Positions 42,471-53,889 of a stretch of 64,000 nucleotides of DNA are shown one piece after another (positions within the stretch are counted from its first letter, which is position 1; each line of letters begins with the position of its first letter). The stretch is taken from positions 24,037,000-24,100,999 of the forward strand of contig NW_024040040.1 of assembly GCF_014851395.1 (NCBI RefSeq). The letters run 5' to 3'. The position numbers and the translations under genes were made by a program. The notes under the pieces were generated by a model. It was given only the letters and a program-made list of their open reading frames with translations. It did not search any database and had not been told where the DNA came from. The DNA comes from Micropterus salmoides (lineage: Eukaryota > Chordata > Actinopteri > Centrarchiformes > Centrarchidae).

Positions 42471-42866
42471 TCAGTACCGAGATGCATCATGTAAATAGAA
42501 GCAGATAAAAGGGCAGGGTGAAGCCCATGATGCCGCTGTGCAAATATCTTCCACAGCCATCCCACTGAACAGCGCTGTGGAGGAAGACACGGCTCTTGTC
42601 GGGTGGGGGGAAAGTGGCTCAAAGGGGGGATTGCCCAGAGCGCACAGCACAAGCGGTAAATCCCACTGTCTTCTCACTCCTCTTAAAAAACACTTAACCA
42701 GCGAGTGCGCAAAACCCAATCTCTCTCCAAAGCCCTCGTGGCAGAATGAGATGGCCGCCACGTATGATTTGACCGTGGATAAAGCCAGATTTCTGTCCAC
42801 CAGCAGCTGGAGGGAGGACAGAACATGAGATAAGGGACACGAGACGGGGTCCGTGTCTCTTTCCAC
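42471..42866 (-). pseudogene. DIRS tyrosine recombinase, internally deleted
   Basis: The enzyme integrates the circular DIRS DNA through an Arg-His-x-x-Arg-Tyr active site. The core-binding part is readable: LSSLQLLVDRNLALSTVKSY, VAAISFCHEGF and HSLVKCFLRGVRRQ. The frame then passes, after an unmatched stretch, to HPTRAVSSSTALFSGMAVED and ICTAASWASPCPFICFYLHD, which carry the HxxR pair and the probable nucleophile Tyr. The segment with the first catalytic Arg is missing. It cannot be active. Confidence 0.75.
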
Positions 42867-42950
42867 ACACCAGTGCTGAAAGGCGGACCACTTTGCTCTA
42901 TAAGAAGCAGTAGTGGAGGGAGCTGTAGCGCACTACATTAGGGGACAATC

Positions 42951-44690
42951 CTAATCTTTCAAGACGCTCCCGTTCAGGGGCCAAGCCCACAAACACTGAC
43001 CTATCACTGGGAAGTGTAGGATGGCGCCATCCAGCTGTGAGAGCGCGTCTCTGCGCCACGGCAGCTGCCACGGTTTCCCCGACAGCAGCTGAATCATCAC
43101 TGGAAACCATGATGCGCTCGTGCATTCTGGTGCCACCAGAATCACTGTTAGGAGCTCCTCCTGAATGCGCACCAGAAGGCGTGGAATCAGAGGAACCGGG
43201 GGGAAAGCATAAAGGAGCCTTCTGGGCCACGGGTTGTGTGAGAAGGCGTCCACGCCCAGTGACGGCTCGTCCCGTGCGTTCAGTGAGAACCACAGTGCAC
43301 ACTGTGCGTTTTCTTGTGAGGCGAACAGATCTATCTCTGACTCCCCGAATTTGTCCCACAGTTCCTGAGTAAGAGTGGAATTTAGTCTCCACTCGTTCTA
43401 AGAGGGACCGGTTCTGAACACCGGGAATGTGAAGTGCTCTGATAGAGCGCAGGTTCGCGTGATCCCACAGCAGCAGGCTCCTAGCTATCTCTAGTAGCCG
43501 AGCCGAGCGGACGCCGTCCTGACAGTTTATGTAAGCAGCGGCTGTCATGTTGTCTGTTCTCACCAGCACATGTTCGTCTCTCAACAGTGGAGCAAAGTGT
43601 TTGAGCACTTTCAGCACTGTGGACAGCTCCAGGTAGTTTATGTGGAGAGATGGAGGCTGTGGCCATTTCCCTCCCACCACGTGAGAATGGCACATCCCGC
43701 CCCAACCACTGAGAGGCGCGTCTGTGTAAACTGTGATGTCACTTTCCCGAGGGGGGCCCCCGCTGAAAGCACGTGAGGGGATTTCCAGTATGTCAGGTCT
43801 GACTATACTGAGGGGGGAACGGACAGCAGGCGTCTTTTGTGCTTTACAGGATCGAGGCGGAGACGGCCGAACCATCTCTGTATTTTCCTCATGTGGAGGA
43901 GACCCAGAGGGACCACCACGTGACTGGCAGACATCATGCCCAGTAGGCGCATCACAGACAAGGCCGTTACCACTTTGTGAGGAGCGATGCGTGAAAGCAG
44001 AGAGCTGAGAGCTTCCAGCCTGGCTGGAGATAATTTGGCTCTCATGTGGACTGAGTCTGGCACTCCCAGATAGATTATTGACTGGGAGGGGAGAGGAGAG
44101 CTCTTCTGCCAGTTTATGGCAAAACCCAGGCGGGTGAGATGGTTCACGAGCTTCATCGTGTGTAGCGCACAGCTCTCCCTGGACGATGCAATGACAATCA
44201 GGTCGTCCAGGTAAAACAACACTCTGACGCCCGACCTGCGCAGCGGCTCGAGTGCTGTCTCCACACATTTGGAGAACGTGCACGGGGCCAGAGAATAGCC
44301 GAAAGGCAGGCGGTTGTATTGAAACCGGGCCCCTCTGAAAGAGAAACGCAGGAATTTCCTGTGTCTGGGGATGATGGGGACATGGAAATAGGCATCCTTT
44401 AGGTCGATGGACGTGAACCAATCCCTGGGACGTACACATTCCAATACGTGCTTGACTGAGAGCATGTGGAACGGCCTCCTCATTATGCATTTGTTGAAGA
44501 GGGAGAGATCCAGGATCGGTCTCATTCCGCCCGTTTTCTTGGGCACCAGGAAGTAACGGGAGTAAAAACCCTCGTTCTCCTTGCCCAGTGGGACTTTGGA
44601 AATAGCTCCTTTGTTCATGAGCTATGTTATTTCCGCCATCAGAGCAGTTGTCTCTGACTGTGATGATATGACAGTCTGCAGCACCCTGCT
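42951..44690 (-). pseudogene. DIRS reverse transcriptase and RNase H, frameshifted
   Basis: The RT reads MNKGAISKVPLGKENEGFYS, YFLVPKKTGGMRPILDLSLF, WFTSIDLKDAYFHVPIIPRH (catalytic Asp), LPFGYSLAPCTFSKCVE and VLFYLDDLIVIAS with the YLDD pair, then INWQKSSPLPSQSIIYLG. A TAG near 44620 precedes it. The frame changes near 43810-43830 into the RNase H: ITVYTDAPLSGWGGMCHSHV, HINYLELSTVLKVLKHF, VLVRTDNMTAAAYINCQDG and HIPGVQN, holding the acidic residues. Another shift leads to WPRRLLYAFPPVPLIPRLLV (43253-42951), the DIRS linker before the recombinase. A 702-codon frame at 45006-42898 covers the RT antiphase and is not a gene in its 5' two-thirds. Confidence 0.9.
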
Positions 44691-45161
44691 GAAAGGAGGA
44701 GGGAGGCTGGCGAATTGGAGAGTGTAACCTTTCTTTATTAGTGTTACCATCCATCTCGGTCATGCGCAGATTTTGCCACGCACAGCAACGTTCTGAAAGT
44801 GGGCGAGCAAAAATCTCAGGAGCCTCTGTGGACATTTCTGACAGCCAGAGTGTGAAACACTCCGGCCGCTCATTCTCAGTGTCAGACTCATGCCACGTTG
44901 AAAAACCTCCACTAACACACTGAAGGGTGAGAGGTGGGGAGGCCGCAGAGAGGCAGGGAGTGTGGGGGTGGGCTGTTATGTTTATCTGATGTGAATGTTT
45001 TTCCACTCATGATAATACGAGAAAGGGAAAACAGCGGCTCAACAACTGACACAGCGTATGCATGCGCAGCGGAGCTTGCTTGTGTGTGGGAGACGTGTGT
45101 TTCATCAGCTGCAGGAAGCTCAGGGGAGAGAGGGGCAGGCTGAATGTTAGGAACATGCTCT

Positions 45162-46190
45162 TTATTGACATTTGGTTGGCTCTGAAAAGAACCGTTGTGT
45201 CCAGCTGTTCCAGGAAGAAAACACATGCCCGGGGTTGGAGCCGGAGCAAGCCAATCGCCTGTTCTTGACGGCGGGACGGCACTGTGTAGAGGGAGCGGCG
45301 GCCGCCGGTGGGTCCCGGGGGGCCTGGGCTGGAGCCGCCGGGGGCGCAGCCACAGCAGTGGCTGCGGGGCGCCTCGGCCTGGGGCGGGAGTCGCGGCGAT
45401 CACGCCAGGAGCCCTGTGAGCGCCGTGGGTGTTGAGGTGGCGCTCTGGTCCAAGATGTGTGCTGCTTCACCTTGTCCGCCTCGTCCGAAGCTTGCTGCAG
45501 GTGTGTGACTGCTTCCTGGAGAAGCGGCCCAAACAGCCCATCGGGGCTGACGGGGCCGTCCAGCAACTCCTTCTTGATCTGCTCCGGCAGATGGGACATG
45601 TGCAGCCACATGTTCCGTTGCAGCATCATCATCCACGCCATGATCCGAGCCAAGGCAGCCGGCGCCGCTGTGTCTTTTCCCAAACTCGCTAGCAACCTCG
45701 GGGGAAAAGGCGTCGGGCTGGGCAGTGACAGACGACATGGATGAGGCCAGCAGCGATAAGTTGTTGATGGCAGCTGCTGCCTGGGTGGCACACTGGTGGC
45801 AGTCACCTGGTCGCGGGAGGAGGGCGGAGTCGGCTTCCTCCTGCCAAAGAAAGTGGCTTTAGGCAGCAGGATGGCTGCCAGGCTGGGCTCCAGAGGTGGG
45901 ATGGAGGGAAAACCATGGTCAGTGAGGGCCTCAACCTTAGTGAAGTGGACATACCTTCGCCACCGGCGCCTCCAGCTTCCCAGGCTCGGCCGTGAAGCTA
46001 ACTGGCTTAGCCCAGCTAGCATCGTCAGCCTCCTCCTCCTGTCCGGCCGCGAAGGCATCAAGCCGCCGTCATTTCTCCTCCACGGGCAGCTGTGCGCAGT
46101 AGGGACATGAGGCCCGGGGAGTCAGAGCTAGGCCAGCGTGCTGAGGACCGAGGCAGGTCTCGCAGCGGGCGTGGAGATCAAACCCAAAGT
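45162..46190 (-). pseudogene. DIRS Gag
   Basis: The N-terminal part (46190-46078) reads GFDLHARCETCLGPQHAG and ASCPYCAQLPVEEK, a C-x2-C...C-x2-C zinc-binding pair typical of DIRS Gag. A stop follows the last Lys and the main frame continues as 46061-45162: LARIMAWMMMLQRNMWLHMS, LPEQIKKELLDGPVSPDGLF, GPLLQEAVTHLQQASDEADK, then an Arg/Ala/Pro-rich tail. Gag packages element RNA. The Ala-rich tail gives several spurious GC-rich frames on the plus strand. Confidence 0.8.
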
Positions 46191-49100
46191 AGTTAGCGCG
46201 AGTTTACTTATTGACTTAATAATAACTTATAACGTATTTAACCTGCTGTCTCACTCGTATCGGCGCGTTATTTATTTCCGGGTTTTTGGCACTTTTCTGA
46301 GCACGCCATTGGATAATAACTACATATACGTCATGTAAATCGGACCCCAGACATAGCGGTCCACTCTTATTGCCGGAAAAAGTAAGTTGGATAAAGTTAG
46401 TTTCATTTGCTGAAAACTGTAGAAGTTGTCAGCAAAAAAAATGGGTCCTCCCTTGATGGGGATCATCTAAATACGTGAAAACTGCCATTGGCCCACCGCC
46501 TAGAGAGACTAAGAGAGGGGGGGTGGATCCGACCACGTGGGTGGTACCAGATCTGGTTGTGCTAGAGGCAGGGTGATTTTGGAATCAAGATGGCGGTTCA
46601 AACCATGTTATTTCAAGATCAAGATGGCGGAAAATCCCTCTCCCCTGAACTAAAAAAAATGGGGAAGCACTCTGATGCTAGCCTGCTGTGGGTCACAGGT
46701 CTGGTTAGCTTCAGAGATCACGTGGTGTGTGGATGTGGGGTTAGTAAGCAGAAGGAGGAGAGAAAGGCACAGAGCAAAGCTATATACCACATACCACAGA
46801 CTATCTTACAGCCACCAGCAGTGAATGATTCATTCAGCAGCGGTTGCTGGCTTTGGATTAGATAGAATGTGCAATTGTATCTGTTCTCAGACAACAGAAA
46901 CAAACACCAAAAATCCTAATTACTGTTGCAAACGCTCAGCTACAACTTTATCAATGAGAGGGACGGTAGCGAACTTGCATTCAGCAACCGTGTTCCCTGG
47001 CTTGATAAAAATACTGGTATGTTTTCACACAGTAATAAGAACAAAGTGGTCACGGCCCAGCGAGTGGTACCGGACACAAACAACGTGTGTAGCACGGAAA
47101 ACACACAGCAATAAACAAGACGTGGCGGTCTTTCAATATCCCTTGGAGTTTCCTAAAAGAAATTCCCCACATGAAGCTTGTATAAGTAAGTTACAATAAC
47201 AAGGTTATAGAACTATCTGCTGCCCAGACATACTAAAGCCTCTTACGTGTCACTTTGATAGCGAGTAGATGCATCAGTCCTTTTGGGAAATCTCTCGGCT
47301 TGGTTCTGACGATACCGGTAGGTTCAACGGCACAGCTGATTCTTTGGCGGCAGCAACAGTAATCAGTAAAGTCGACGTTGGTTGAGAAAGTATAACACAG
47401 AGTTGATCTTTTCTCAGTCAAGCACGGAGTTCATCCAAAATTGTGTTGGTAACACACAAAAAAAAATAATAGAGGTAAAAAGAGAAGAAAACAGAGTTGC
47501 TCGTCCAGCGAGTGAAGTCTGTATTCAGGAATAAAGAAAGTTCAGCACTGAAAGGAAATACCTTCTGTGGCTGCTGGTGCAGTTGCAGAAAGGCAGGGTT
47601 AGTTTACCTCCTTACAGACCTATGACAGACTGGGAATGGTGATGAGGGTTCGGAGGTGTTCGGTTTTATACCTCCGTTGACAAAATGGCTGTACCTCCTG
47701 GGATTACTCCGCCCCCTGAAAGCTTCAGCCAATACAAACCTTTGGTTTGGTTTTAAAGTTTAGAGTTCACAGGTAGTTGTGAATTAACTGACTAGGGCCA
47801 TTTGAGCTTTCCATTGTTCTCTGACCCCCTTTGTGTAGTCAAGCCACATGGCCAGGCTGTTCAGTGACCTGCGGGCCGAGCTTTGTCTTTAGCTTATTCT
47901 TTGTCTTACAGACTCACAGACTGGCTCCTCAGTGACCTGAAGGCCCATTTTTGTTGTAATGGATGTGAGGCCCAACACTTAGTAAGTTTCGCTCAATTCC
48001 TGGATGCCTATGGGATCATGTTTATATTATTTGATCCCATAGACACTCAACATTTGAGCCAAAATAGCCTAATATTGCTGTTTGACATAACTTCTGACTA
48101 CACCAAATAGTTTTAAAAAGGCCTGTCATAAGGCATTTATTGGTTTCTGACTCTGATGGGAGAAAACAGTTCTTAAAAACTACTGTATCTCTGAACTCTC
48201 ACACATTTAGGCTATTCTGTTATCTCCTTTTGATAACTAATGCAATAACTAATGTCATTTGTTTCACTTCCATTTACTGAGCCTTCCTGAAACTGTTTGG
48301 AGGCTCCAAACTTTGAAAACCTCTGAGCTAATGTGTAAGTGACATCACCGTTAGCAGCAAATGCTAGTGATGCAGCAGAGCTGCAACAGAAAATGCAATT
48401 TGGACGCGCGTTTAAAAGGTAAGACGTGTAAAAAGTGTGACTATATATTCTCGGCACAAGTGATTCAAGTTAATGTGCATTAAAGCATGTTCGTGGATTT
48501 CCCCCACTAAATTAGAAGATTTAGGGACATTAACAGTTATCAAATTAACAAGCAAAAGACACTGCCAATGGAAGGTCGACAGCAACACAAAATATAAACA
48601 GAGGCAGCTTACTAATTTATTTTAAAATATGTTCCTATAATGCCATTTCATCCAAACTTGTGGAATTAGAATAACATACTTCAAAACGTATTTTTTGAGG
48701 GGTGGGGTGGTATTTTATTTTAATTAAATATATCAGTGGGGCTTGTATGATGACATTTTGGAGTACAATGGACCAAAGAGAGATTGAAACAGGCAAGGTT
48801 AAAAGTAAAGATTAAATAGGTATGAATTTTGAGAATTAAATTGGGATTCACTCCTAACACTAAAAGTAGTATAGTAAGATATTATAAAAGCAATCTTCAT
48901 AGTAAAGATGTATTCTATTAGAGCAGTAGGTTCTGCGTGGTGGAGGAGCAGTGATGCTGAAGGTCAGGAGTGCTGAGTGGACCATGGTGAAACATGATTG
49001 TAAATGCCTATTATAATATACCATATATAAGGAATCACACTTAAAATGTTATATTATTTATATTAATAATTTTTCTCTTTCCCTTCTCTCAGTGTCTGCA

Positions 49101-49329
49101 TCCCTTTCTTCACTCTCACTTTCCCTTCTCTTAGTCTCTATATCTATTCCATCCATGTAAGTAGAAGACAAGTTAATGTTATTTATTCAAAATAATATTT
49201 TACCATTAAAATAAGAAATAACACTGTTATACTAATACTACTGAGTTAATACTTATACCTGCCTCACTTTTAAAAGTATAGCTGTGATCAGCAGCTAGAA
49301 CTAGCATATTAAATTTTTTTGACCACAGG
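46191..49329. other. Largely unrecognised; possible LTR-like promoter near 46.5 kb
   Basis: 46530-46640 holds a CACGTG E-box (46532) and two CAAGATGGCGG words. 46870-47560 reads like retroelement leader or LTR sequence but no paired ends or proteins were found. 47600-49300 is AT-rich intron-like DNA without features I can support. Confidence 0.35.
46586..46630 (+). promoter_or_regulatory. Paired YY1/TISU-like motifs
   Basis: CAAGATGGCGG occurs at 46586-46596 and again at 46620-46630, 34 bp apart. This is the YY1 core and the TISU short-UTR initiator type. The first ATG begins a 91-codon frame (46590-46865) with no known domain. Confidence 0.45.
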
Positions 49330-49343
49330 ACGATGCACATAGG

Positions 49344-49415
49344 TGTGGGAATAGCATCTCCTTTCAGCCTACTCTTGCCCTTTTCAGGCCTGACAAACTG
49401 GTCTGCCTCAAAATG
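49344..49415 (-). pseudogene. THAP-domain C-terminal scrap
   Basis: The minus strand reads VHFEADQFVRPEKG then SRLKGDAIPTPM, matching the end of a THAP zinc finger (HFxxxQF ... RLKxxAxPT). The Cys normally two residues before HF is absent and the N-terminal C2 part is not found. It could come from a P-element/THAP9-like transposon or a decayed THAP gene exon; CTCTGCAG/GTACATTTTG offers an acceptor-like border. Confidence 0.45.
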
Positions 49416-49689
49416 TACCTGCAGAGTGACTTGAGTTTCATTTTCACACAATTTAGGTTTATCTACCAACAATAATATTTCATAGAGGCTGAATGCAATA
49501 TGAACACTCAATACTTACTCGATATGTATACACTAATTACATAATTTCTTTGTACAAATTCATATCACATCATCAAAGTTCCTGTGTGTGAGAGCAGTTT
49601 GAAAAAATAAAAACATTCACTAACTAACAAACTATCTAGTAACTGATGCCAACATCAGCAGCAAAAGCGGTTAATGAAGCTCCAAAACT

Positions 49690-49900
49690 TAATCCATAAC
49701 TTTCTCATCCAATCCTATACAGCTGTACAAGCTGTACAGCAAGAAAGTTTGAATTGACAGGAGCTGGATGTGGTTGTAGACTTGGCAAGACAGTTCAGGA
49801 CTTAAGAAGCCTCTTTGATGAGAGGTGAAACATCATGTACAACCAAGTCCAGTTGCTCTCGATTCAACTTTTCTTGGATAACCATGATCTGGATGACTGA
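49690..49900. repeat. Fish retroelement-associated repeat fragment
   Basis: Words AAGAAGCCTCTTTGATGAGA, GGTGAAACATC, GTCCAGTTGCTCTCGATTCA and ACCATGATCTGGATGACTGA form a segment I recognise as common in fish genomes at the 3' side of a retroelement (possibly Penelope-like). No coding part here. Family uncertain. Confidence 0.4.
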
Positions 49901-49953
49901 GAATCTTTACAGATGTGTAGGTTTGTCTAACCCTCTCTCTCTTGTTCTCCCTC

Positions 49954-50630
49954 TCACAGCACAAGAATCATAGGGGGATTCAGTGGAGCCTGAAGATTAT
50001 CTTCAGGTGCATATATTGGCCCACCACTTGCTCTATATTGGCCGAAAACGTCCAATCCCATGTGTGTGAATGGTGGCTCCAAAGAGTCTTTCTGTTGACA
50101 AGTCTGACATATTCTGTTTCTCCATTTTTCGAACATTATACATTTACTGCGCATTTATTGATCATACTAGAAACAAGCATCTTTCCTCCTGTTAGCCACA
50201 GTCCAGCAGATCTAACGGCTCCTTCTGTAGTGTTGTCCTTGATGCGCAACTCGTTCGTCATAATATCTGACTAACAATGTAGCGACATGGGTCTTGGGAA
50301 TGACCAGAGGGTGTTTTTCATCATAAGTCATGTCTGTGGAGGATGTGCGGCCACCAACTCTCAACAATCCGTTTCTATCCAGAAACAGAGTCAACTTCCG
50401 CAGAGGGCTTAGTCTTGGGTTTGGATTGCCCTTTGAGAGACATCTTGCTGTGCAGCTTTGATGATTATTTTCGTCGCTTGTGCACTTGCATATATGCAAC
50501 AGCTATCTGGAGTTTGTGTGACACGTTTTGCTTTCTTGGTTTGTTTCTGACTGCTCGAGTCAGTGACATCCAAGTGGAGAACCTCTCAAACCTATGAGAT
50601 CCAAGCAGACTTTCTGTCACTTTTGTATTG
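49954..50630 (-). pseudogene. BEL/Pao integrase-region remnant
   Basis: Frames read LSPLRKLTLFLDRNGLLRVG, GRTSSTDMTYDEKHPLVIP, LLVRYYDERVAHQGQHY (50499-50212), then CQTCQQKDSLEPPFTHMGLD with VFGQY (50154-49954). These are the pre-integrase and zinc-binding regions and the start of the integrase core of BEL/Pao Pol. Upstream (to about 50630) LTRAVRNKP and VAYMQVHK belong to the same region. The core DDE is absent. Confidence 0.75.
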
Positions 50631-50787
50631 AAGGTTGTCACCTAACGGTGAATCTCTTATCTATATCAGGATGTACTAGGTCAAAGTTGTCAGCCTGAGT
50701 AGTGTACTCTTGCTGAGGTTTTCTCAAAAATGACAGCCCAGAAAACCATTTGGTGCTTTTGAGTGCTGCAGCAGCCATTGGTCAGGT

Positions 50788-52663
50788 TCAATAGTTTGCA
50801 TGATTTTCCTCAGTGTTAATGAAATTCCTGTGGTGTGGATGAGAAGACTTGAAATTGTCATGAGGTGTTATGAATGTAGACCCTTGAGCCACCTTCAAGG
50901 TGCATGGTTCAAAGTGTCCATCAATGTTGAAAAGATTGAAAAAATCTGTCTTCACTAGTGAGTGTTTTCTTTGTTCATGAAGAGCATACATCTTGACTGC
51001 TTTTTCAGTCTGGCCAACAGGATACGCTCTCACTAAACATATTTTAGAGCATGATTTGGACCATGCCGGGTTTCCACATATCTCAGTACACTTTGACATT
51101 ACAGCTGTGGCATTTTGCTCCCTTTGCTCCCCGCAATTTTCTTCAGTAGTAGCAGAGCTCCCTGGCCTTTGTGGAAGAGGTTCTGCACTGTACGGTCTTA
51201 TTACAGTCCTTGGCCAAGTGGTAAATGGAAGAACAACATCTAAAACAGATGTGTTTGTCTTTCAGAAGAGTCTGGAAGTCTTTCTTCCAAGGACATTTTC
51301 TCAAAGGATGTGGCTTACAATGCAGTGGACACCGTTTATCAGGGTCCACGACGCTCCTGTCTATGGAAGTAATCTGCCTAGCTCTTTCTGCTTGTGAAAT
51401 ATCCATCTTCAGAGACTGGAGGCTGGTACTTCTGCTTTTCTGGACTGCTGTTATTAGCACATGTGACACAGGCAAAGCTAGGATTGTTGTAAGTCTTGGC
51501 TTCTTCATTTTTGTCATTAAGCTGACAAAAAAACAAAATGGAGGATATGACACACCGTTGTCTTTCCAATCCATCTCTCTTGAAGGTTGTGTGAGAGTTT
51601 TGCCAAAATATGATTACTCCATGTGCTGTATCAAGATGGGATAGGCTGGAGACATAGTTGTTCTGCTTTGCTGCTTGCAGTTCCAAAATAAGTCCAGTCC
51701 CAAAACAATCCTGTAGTCTCTGCCACACCATATTGGGACCTAATGTAGGCAGCCCTGATTCTCTTTGCTTGTGCAGCTGACTGTGGGCCAAGCCACTTGG
51801 AAAGCAGGTCTAGTTTTTCTTGAGGTGACAGACTCAAATCTTGAACTGCACTTTGAAAAGATGTTTTCCAAGCCAAGTATTTTTCTGGTTGGTCATCAAA
51901 TTTCAGCAAACCAGAACTGACCATTTCTCAGATATTTCGCAAGATCTGATGAACATCCACTAGTCTGGGTGTTGACACATTGAGCTGAGGATGGTCACAC
52001 TGATCATCACGTATTGCCTTCCCACCAAAAGGACCAGTCCAGCTGTAAGGCTCTCTCTTTGGGCTAAAATGGCGGCTGCGCTGTGGTGTGACCATTCCCG
52101 TCCCATGCTTAGCAGAAATATATTGCAAGGCTTTAAACCCCTGAACTAGCAACCACTAGGGTCTTTGTAGCTTTTTGCTGCTGCACCACTGGTGGTGGCT
52201 GGCTGTGACACTACTAAAGATATGGGCACAGGACAACATATCTGAGGTTGCTGCAGATCCCAGTCTAATTCTGCCTGTTGCTGCACATACTCCTGTGTTC
52301 GTTGAGCTTTGTCAATGGTTGGCACGTTATCCAGGTGGGGCTGTTGTGCGTCTCCACTTTCTTGCACGGATGCTTCCCAAGCTTGAGCCTCAGCTAATGC
52401 AGCCGCAGCTGCTTCTGGGATTTAAGTACATGCAGGTCGGCATCTAGGTCAACTTGCTTTTTATGCTGTTCAGCTTGTTGTTTCAAGATGTTTGCTTCCT
52501 GTGCAAAGGAGAGTTTAACTCGTGCTGCTTCAGCCTTCACTTGTGCCCTTGCTGCTGCAGCAGATGATAATGTAAACTGACTGGAGTGTAGAGAACCAAA
52601 ACATTCTGATCTAGTTTTGACTGTGCCTTTCATTGTCTCCAGTAACTCTTCCTGAGTTGCCAT
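50788..52663 (-). pseudogene. BEL/Pao Gag and protease-region remnant
   Basis: From the 5' side: a coiled, Ala/Lys-rich N-terminus (MATQEELLETMKG; AAARAQVKAEAARVKLSF; 52663-52394), the Gag core (KFDDQPEKYLAWKTSFQSA, LSPQEKLDLLSKWLGPQSA; 51924-51631), the zinc-knuckle-like part (DPDKRCPLHCKPHPLRKCPW, HICFRCCSSIYHLAKDCNK; 51330-51180) and the region entering protease (WSKSCSKICLVRAYPVGQTE, KAVKMYALHEQRKHS; 51060-50900). Many frameshifts. The protease-RT-RNase H region that should follow is missing before the integrase remnant. No LTR pair was located. Confidence 0.78.
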
Positions 52664-53340
52664 GGTTGAGGAGTCTTCTCTGATGCCAGAAACACTTGCA
52701 ACTACAGAGCAGTCTGTCTCGCTTTCCCCAGCAGAGCATGATGAGAAGGATACCTTTTTACTATTCTGCCCTCCCTGAACATTTGGTAGATAGGTAAACA
52801 GTTATCCAAATGAGAGACAAAGATTTCTCTTTCAGGTTGTTTATTAGTAGCCTCACACTTGAAGGTACTGTAAAACTAAAACACACAAGAAAAACACATT
52901 AAATCACACACTGCAGGTTAAACATAATGAGTCTCATTTACAGCGCAACATGATGGTGAAATAAATTTAACATAGCTAGCATAACTGCTACAACCATGTG
53001 TCTAATAATTAGCGCCGTTAGCTCAATGCTAACATACATGGGAATCTCCATTTTCTCCATTTGTTGCGATGCTAACAGAAATTTCTAGCAGCTACACACA
53101 TTTTAATTTGCATGCTCAACAAATGGCATAAATACTTACATGCATGTGCTTCCTGTGCTCTGTGCTAAACAAAGGAGCTGCCTGGTCACTGGCTTGCTAG
53201 CTACAGAAACCCAAAGGGTCAACACTCAACTCAAAACTCCCAGTGGACTAAACCACATGGTGGAGACATTGCATGCCAAGAAAGAGCAGCACAACATGAC
53301 AATCACTGATAGTCACCTGTCTGTCTTCTGTTATATCTGA
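52664..53340. other. Intronic DNA, nothing recognised
   Basis: No exon seen. It may include BEL/Pao leader or LTR sequence, but no ends could be paired. Confidence 0.35.
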
Positions 53341-53860
53341 AAGTCCTAAAGATTACTAGGTCTGTCTCCGACTAAGGATTTACATAGTCGAATCAGAATC
53401 GTCAAGTCCTGCCCATAGTCGAATCGTGTGTTTTTGTGCGCGAAGAATGCAATGCTAAACTGAGGCTTATTGTTGACCATTTTCTCTCTCTCTCTCTCTC
53501 GCCTGCCATTCACTGGTCTTGTGCAGAGTTAGCTACACACATACACGCTACACCTACACATGCGCACTAATGACCCAGGGTTAGGGTTACAATTTTGGAT
53601 TTATTTACGCACTTTAAAAAACATTTATTCAAAGTTTTATCATACATTACATTTTTTCTTATTTACAGCATTATACATTGAAATATGTATTGTAATAGGC
53701 TGTATATTAACTTATTGGGAGAAGACTGGTAGTTCTATGTAAAATCAGACGTTGAGCACCCCCAGTACGAAGCTACGACTGTGAGATTGACAGTCGAATC
53801 TAGTCATTAAGATCAATAACCCCTGATACCATGAGATTACTAAAAGGAATGTTAGAAAGT
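53341..53860. other. Possible decayed DNA transposon with AGTCGAATC words
   Basis: CATAGTCGAATCAGAATCG near 53385 and AGTCGAATCTAGTCATTAAG near 53790 look like the two subterminal regions of one element in inverted relation. Termini are too decayed to define. Confidence 0.3.
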
Positions 53861-53889
53861 TAAATCTGATCTAAATTTCGAAACTTTAG

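Larger units (their letters stand above)
41704..46190 (-). mobile_element. DIRS-type tyrosine-recombinase retrotransposon, decayed
   Basis: DIRS elements move by reverse transcription and integrate with a tyrosine recombinase instead of a DDE integrase, so they leave no target duplication. On the minus strand the order is Gag (46190-45162), RT and RNase H (44690-42951), tyrosine recombinase (42866-42471) and, at the 3' end, inverted terminal/internal complementary sequences (41704-41995). The 5' terminal repeat was not found beyond 46190. Each gene carries frameshifts or stops and the recombinase is internally deleted. GC content is above its surroundings, notably at 45250-45450. Confidence 0.9.

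Noticed and set aside
42898..45006. A 702-codon minus-strand open frame
   Set aside because: Its first two-thirds lie out of phase over the DIRS RT, which has clear motifs in another frame; only the last third (RNase H) is meaningful. The length is a chance product of GC-rich sequence.
45172..45508. Several GC-rich plus-strand frames
   Set aside because: Antisense to the Ala/Pro/Arg-rich tail of DIRS Gag; no domain of their own.
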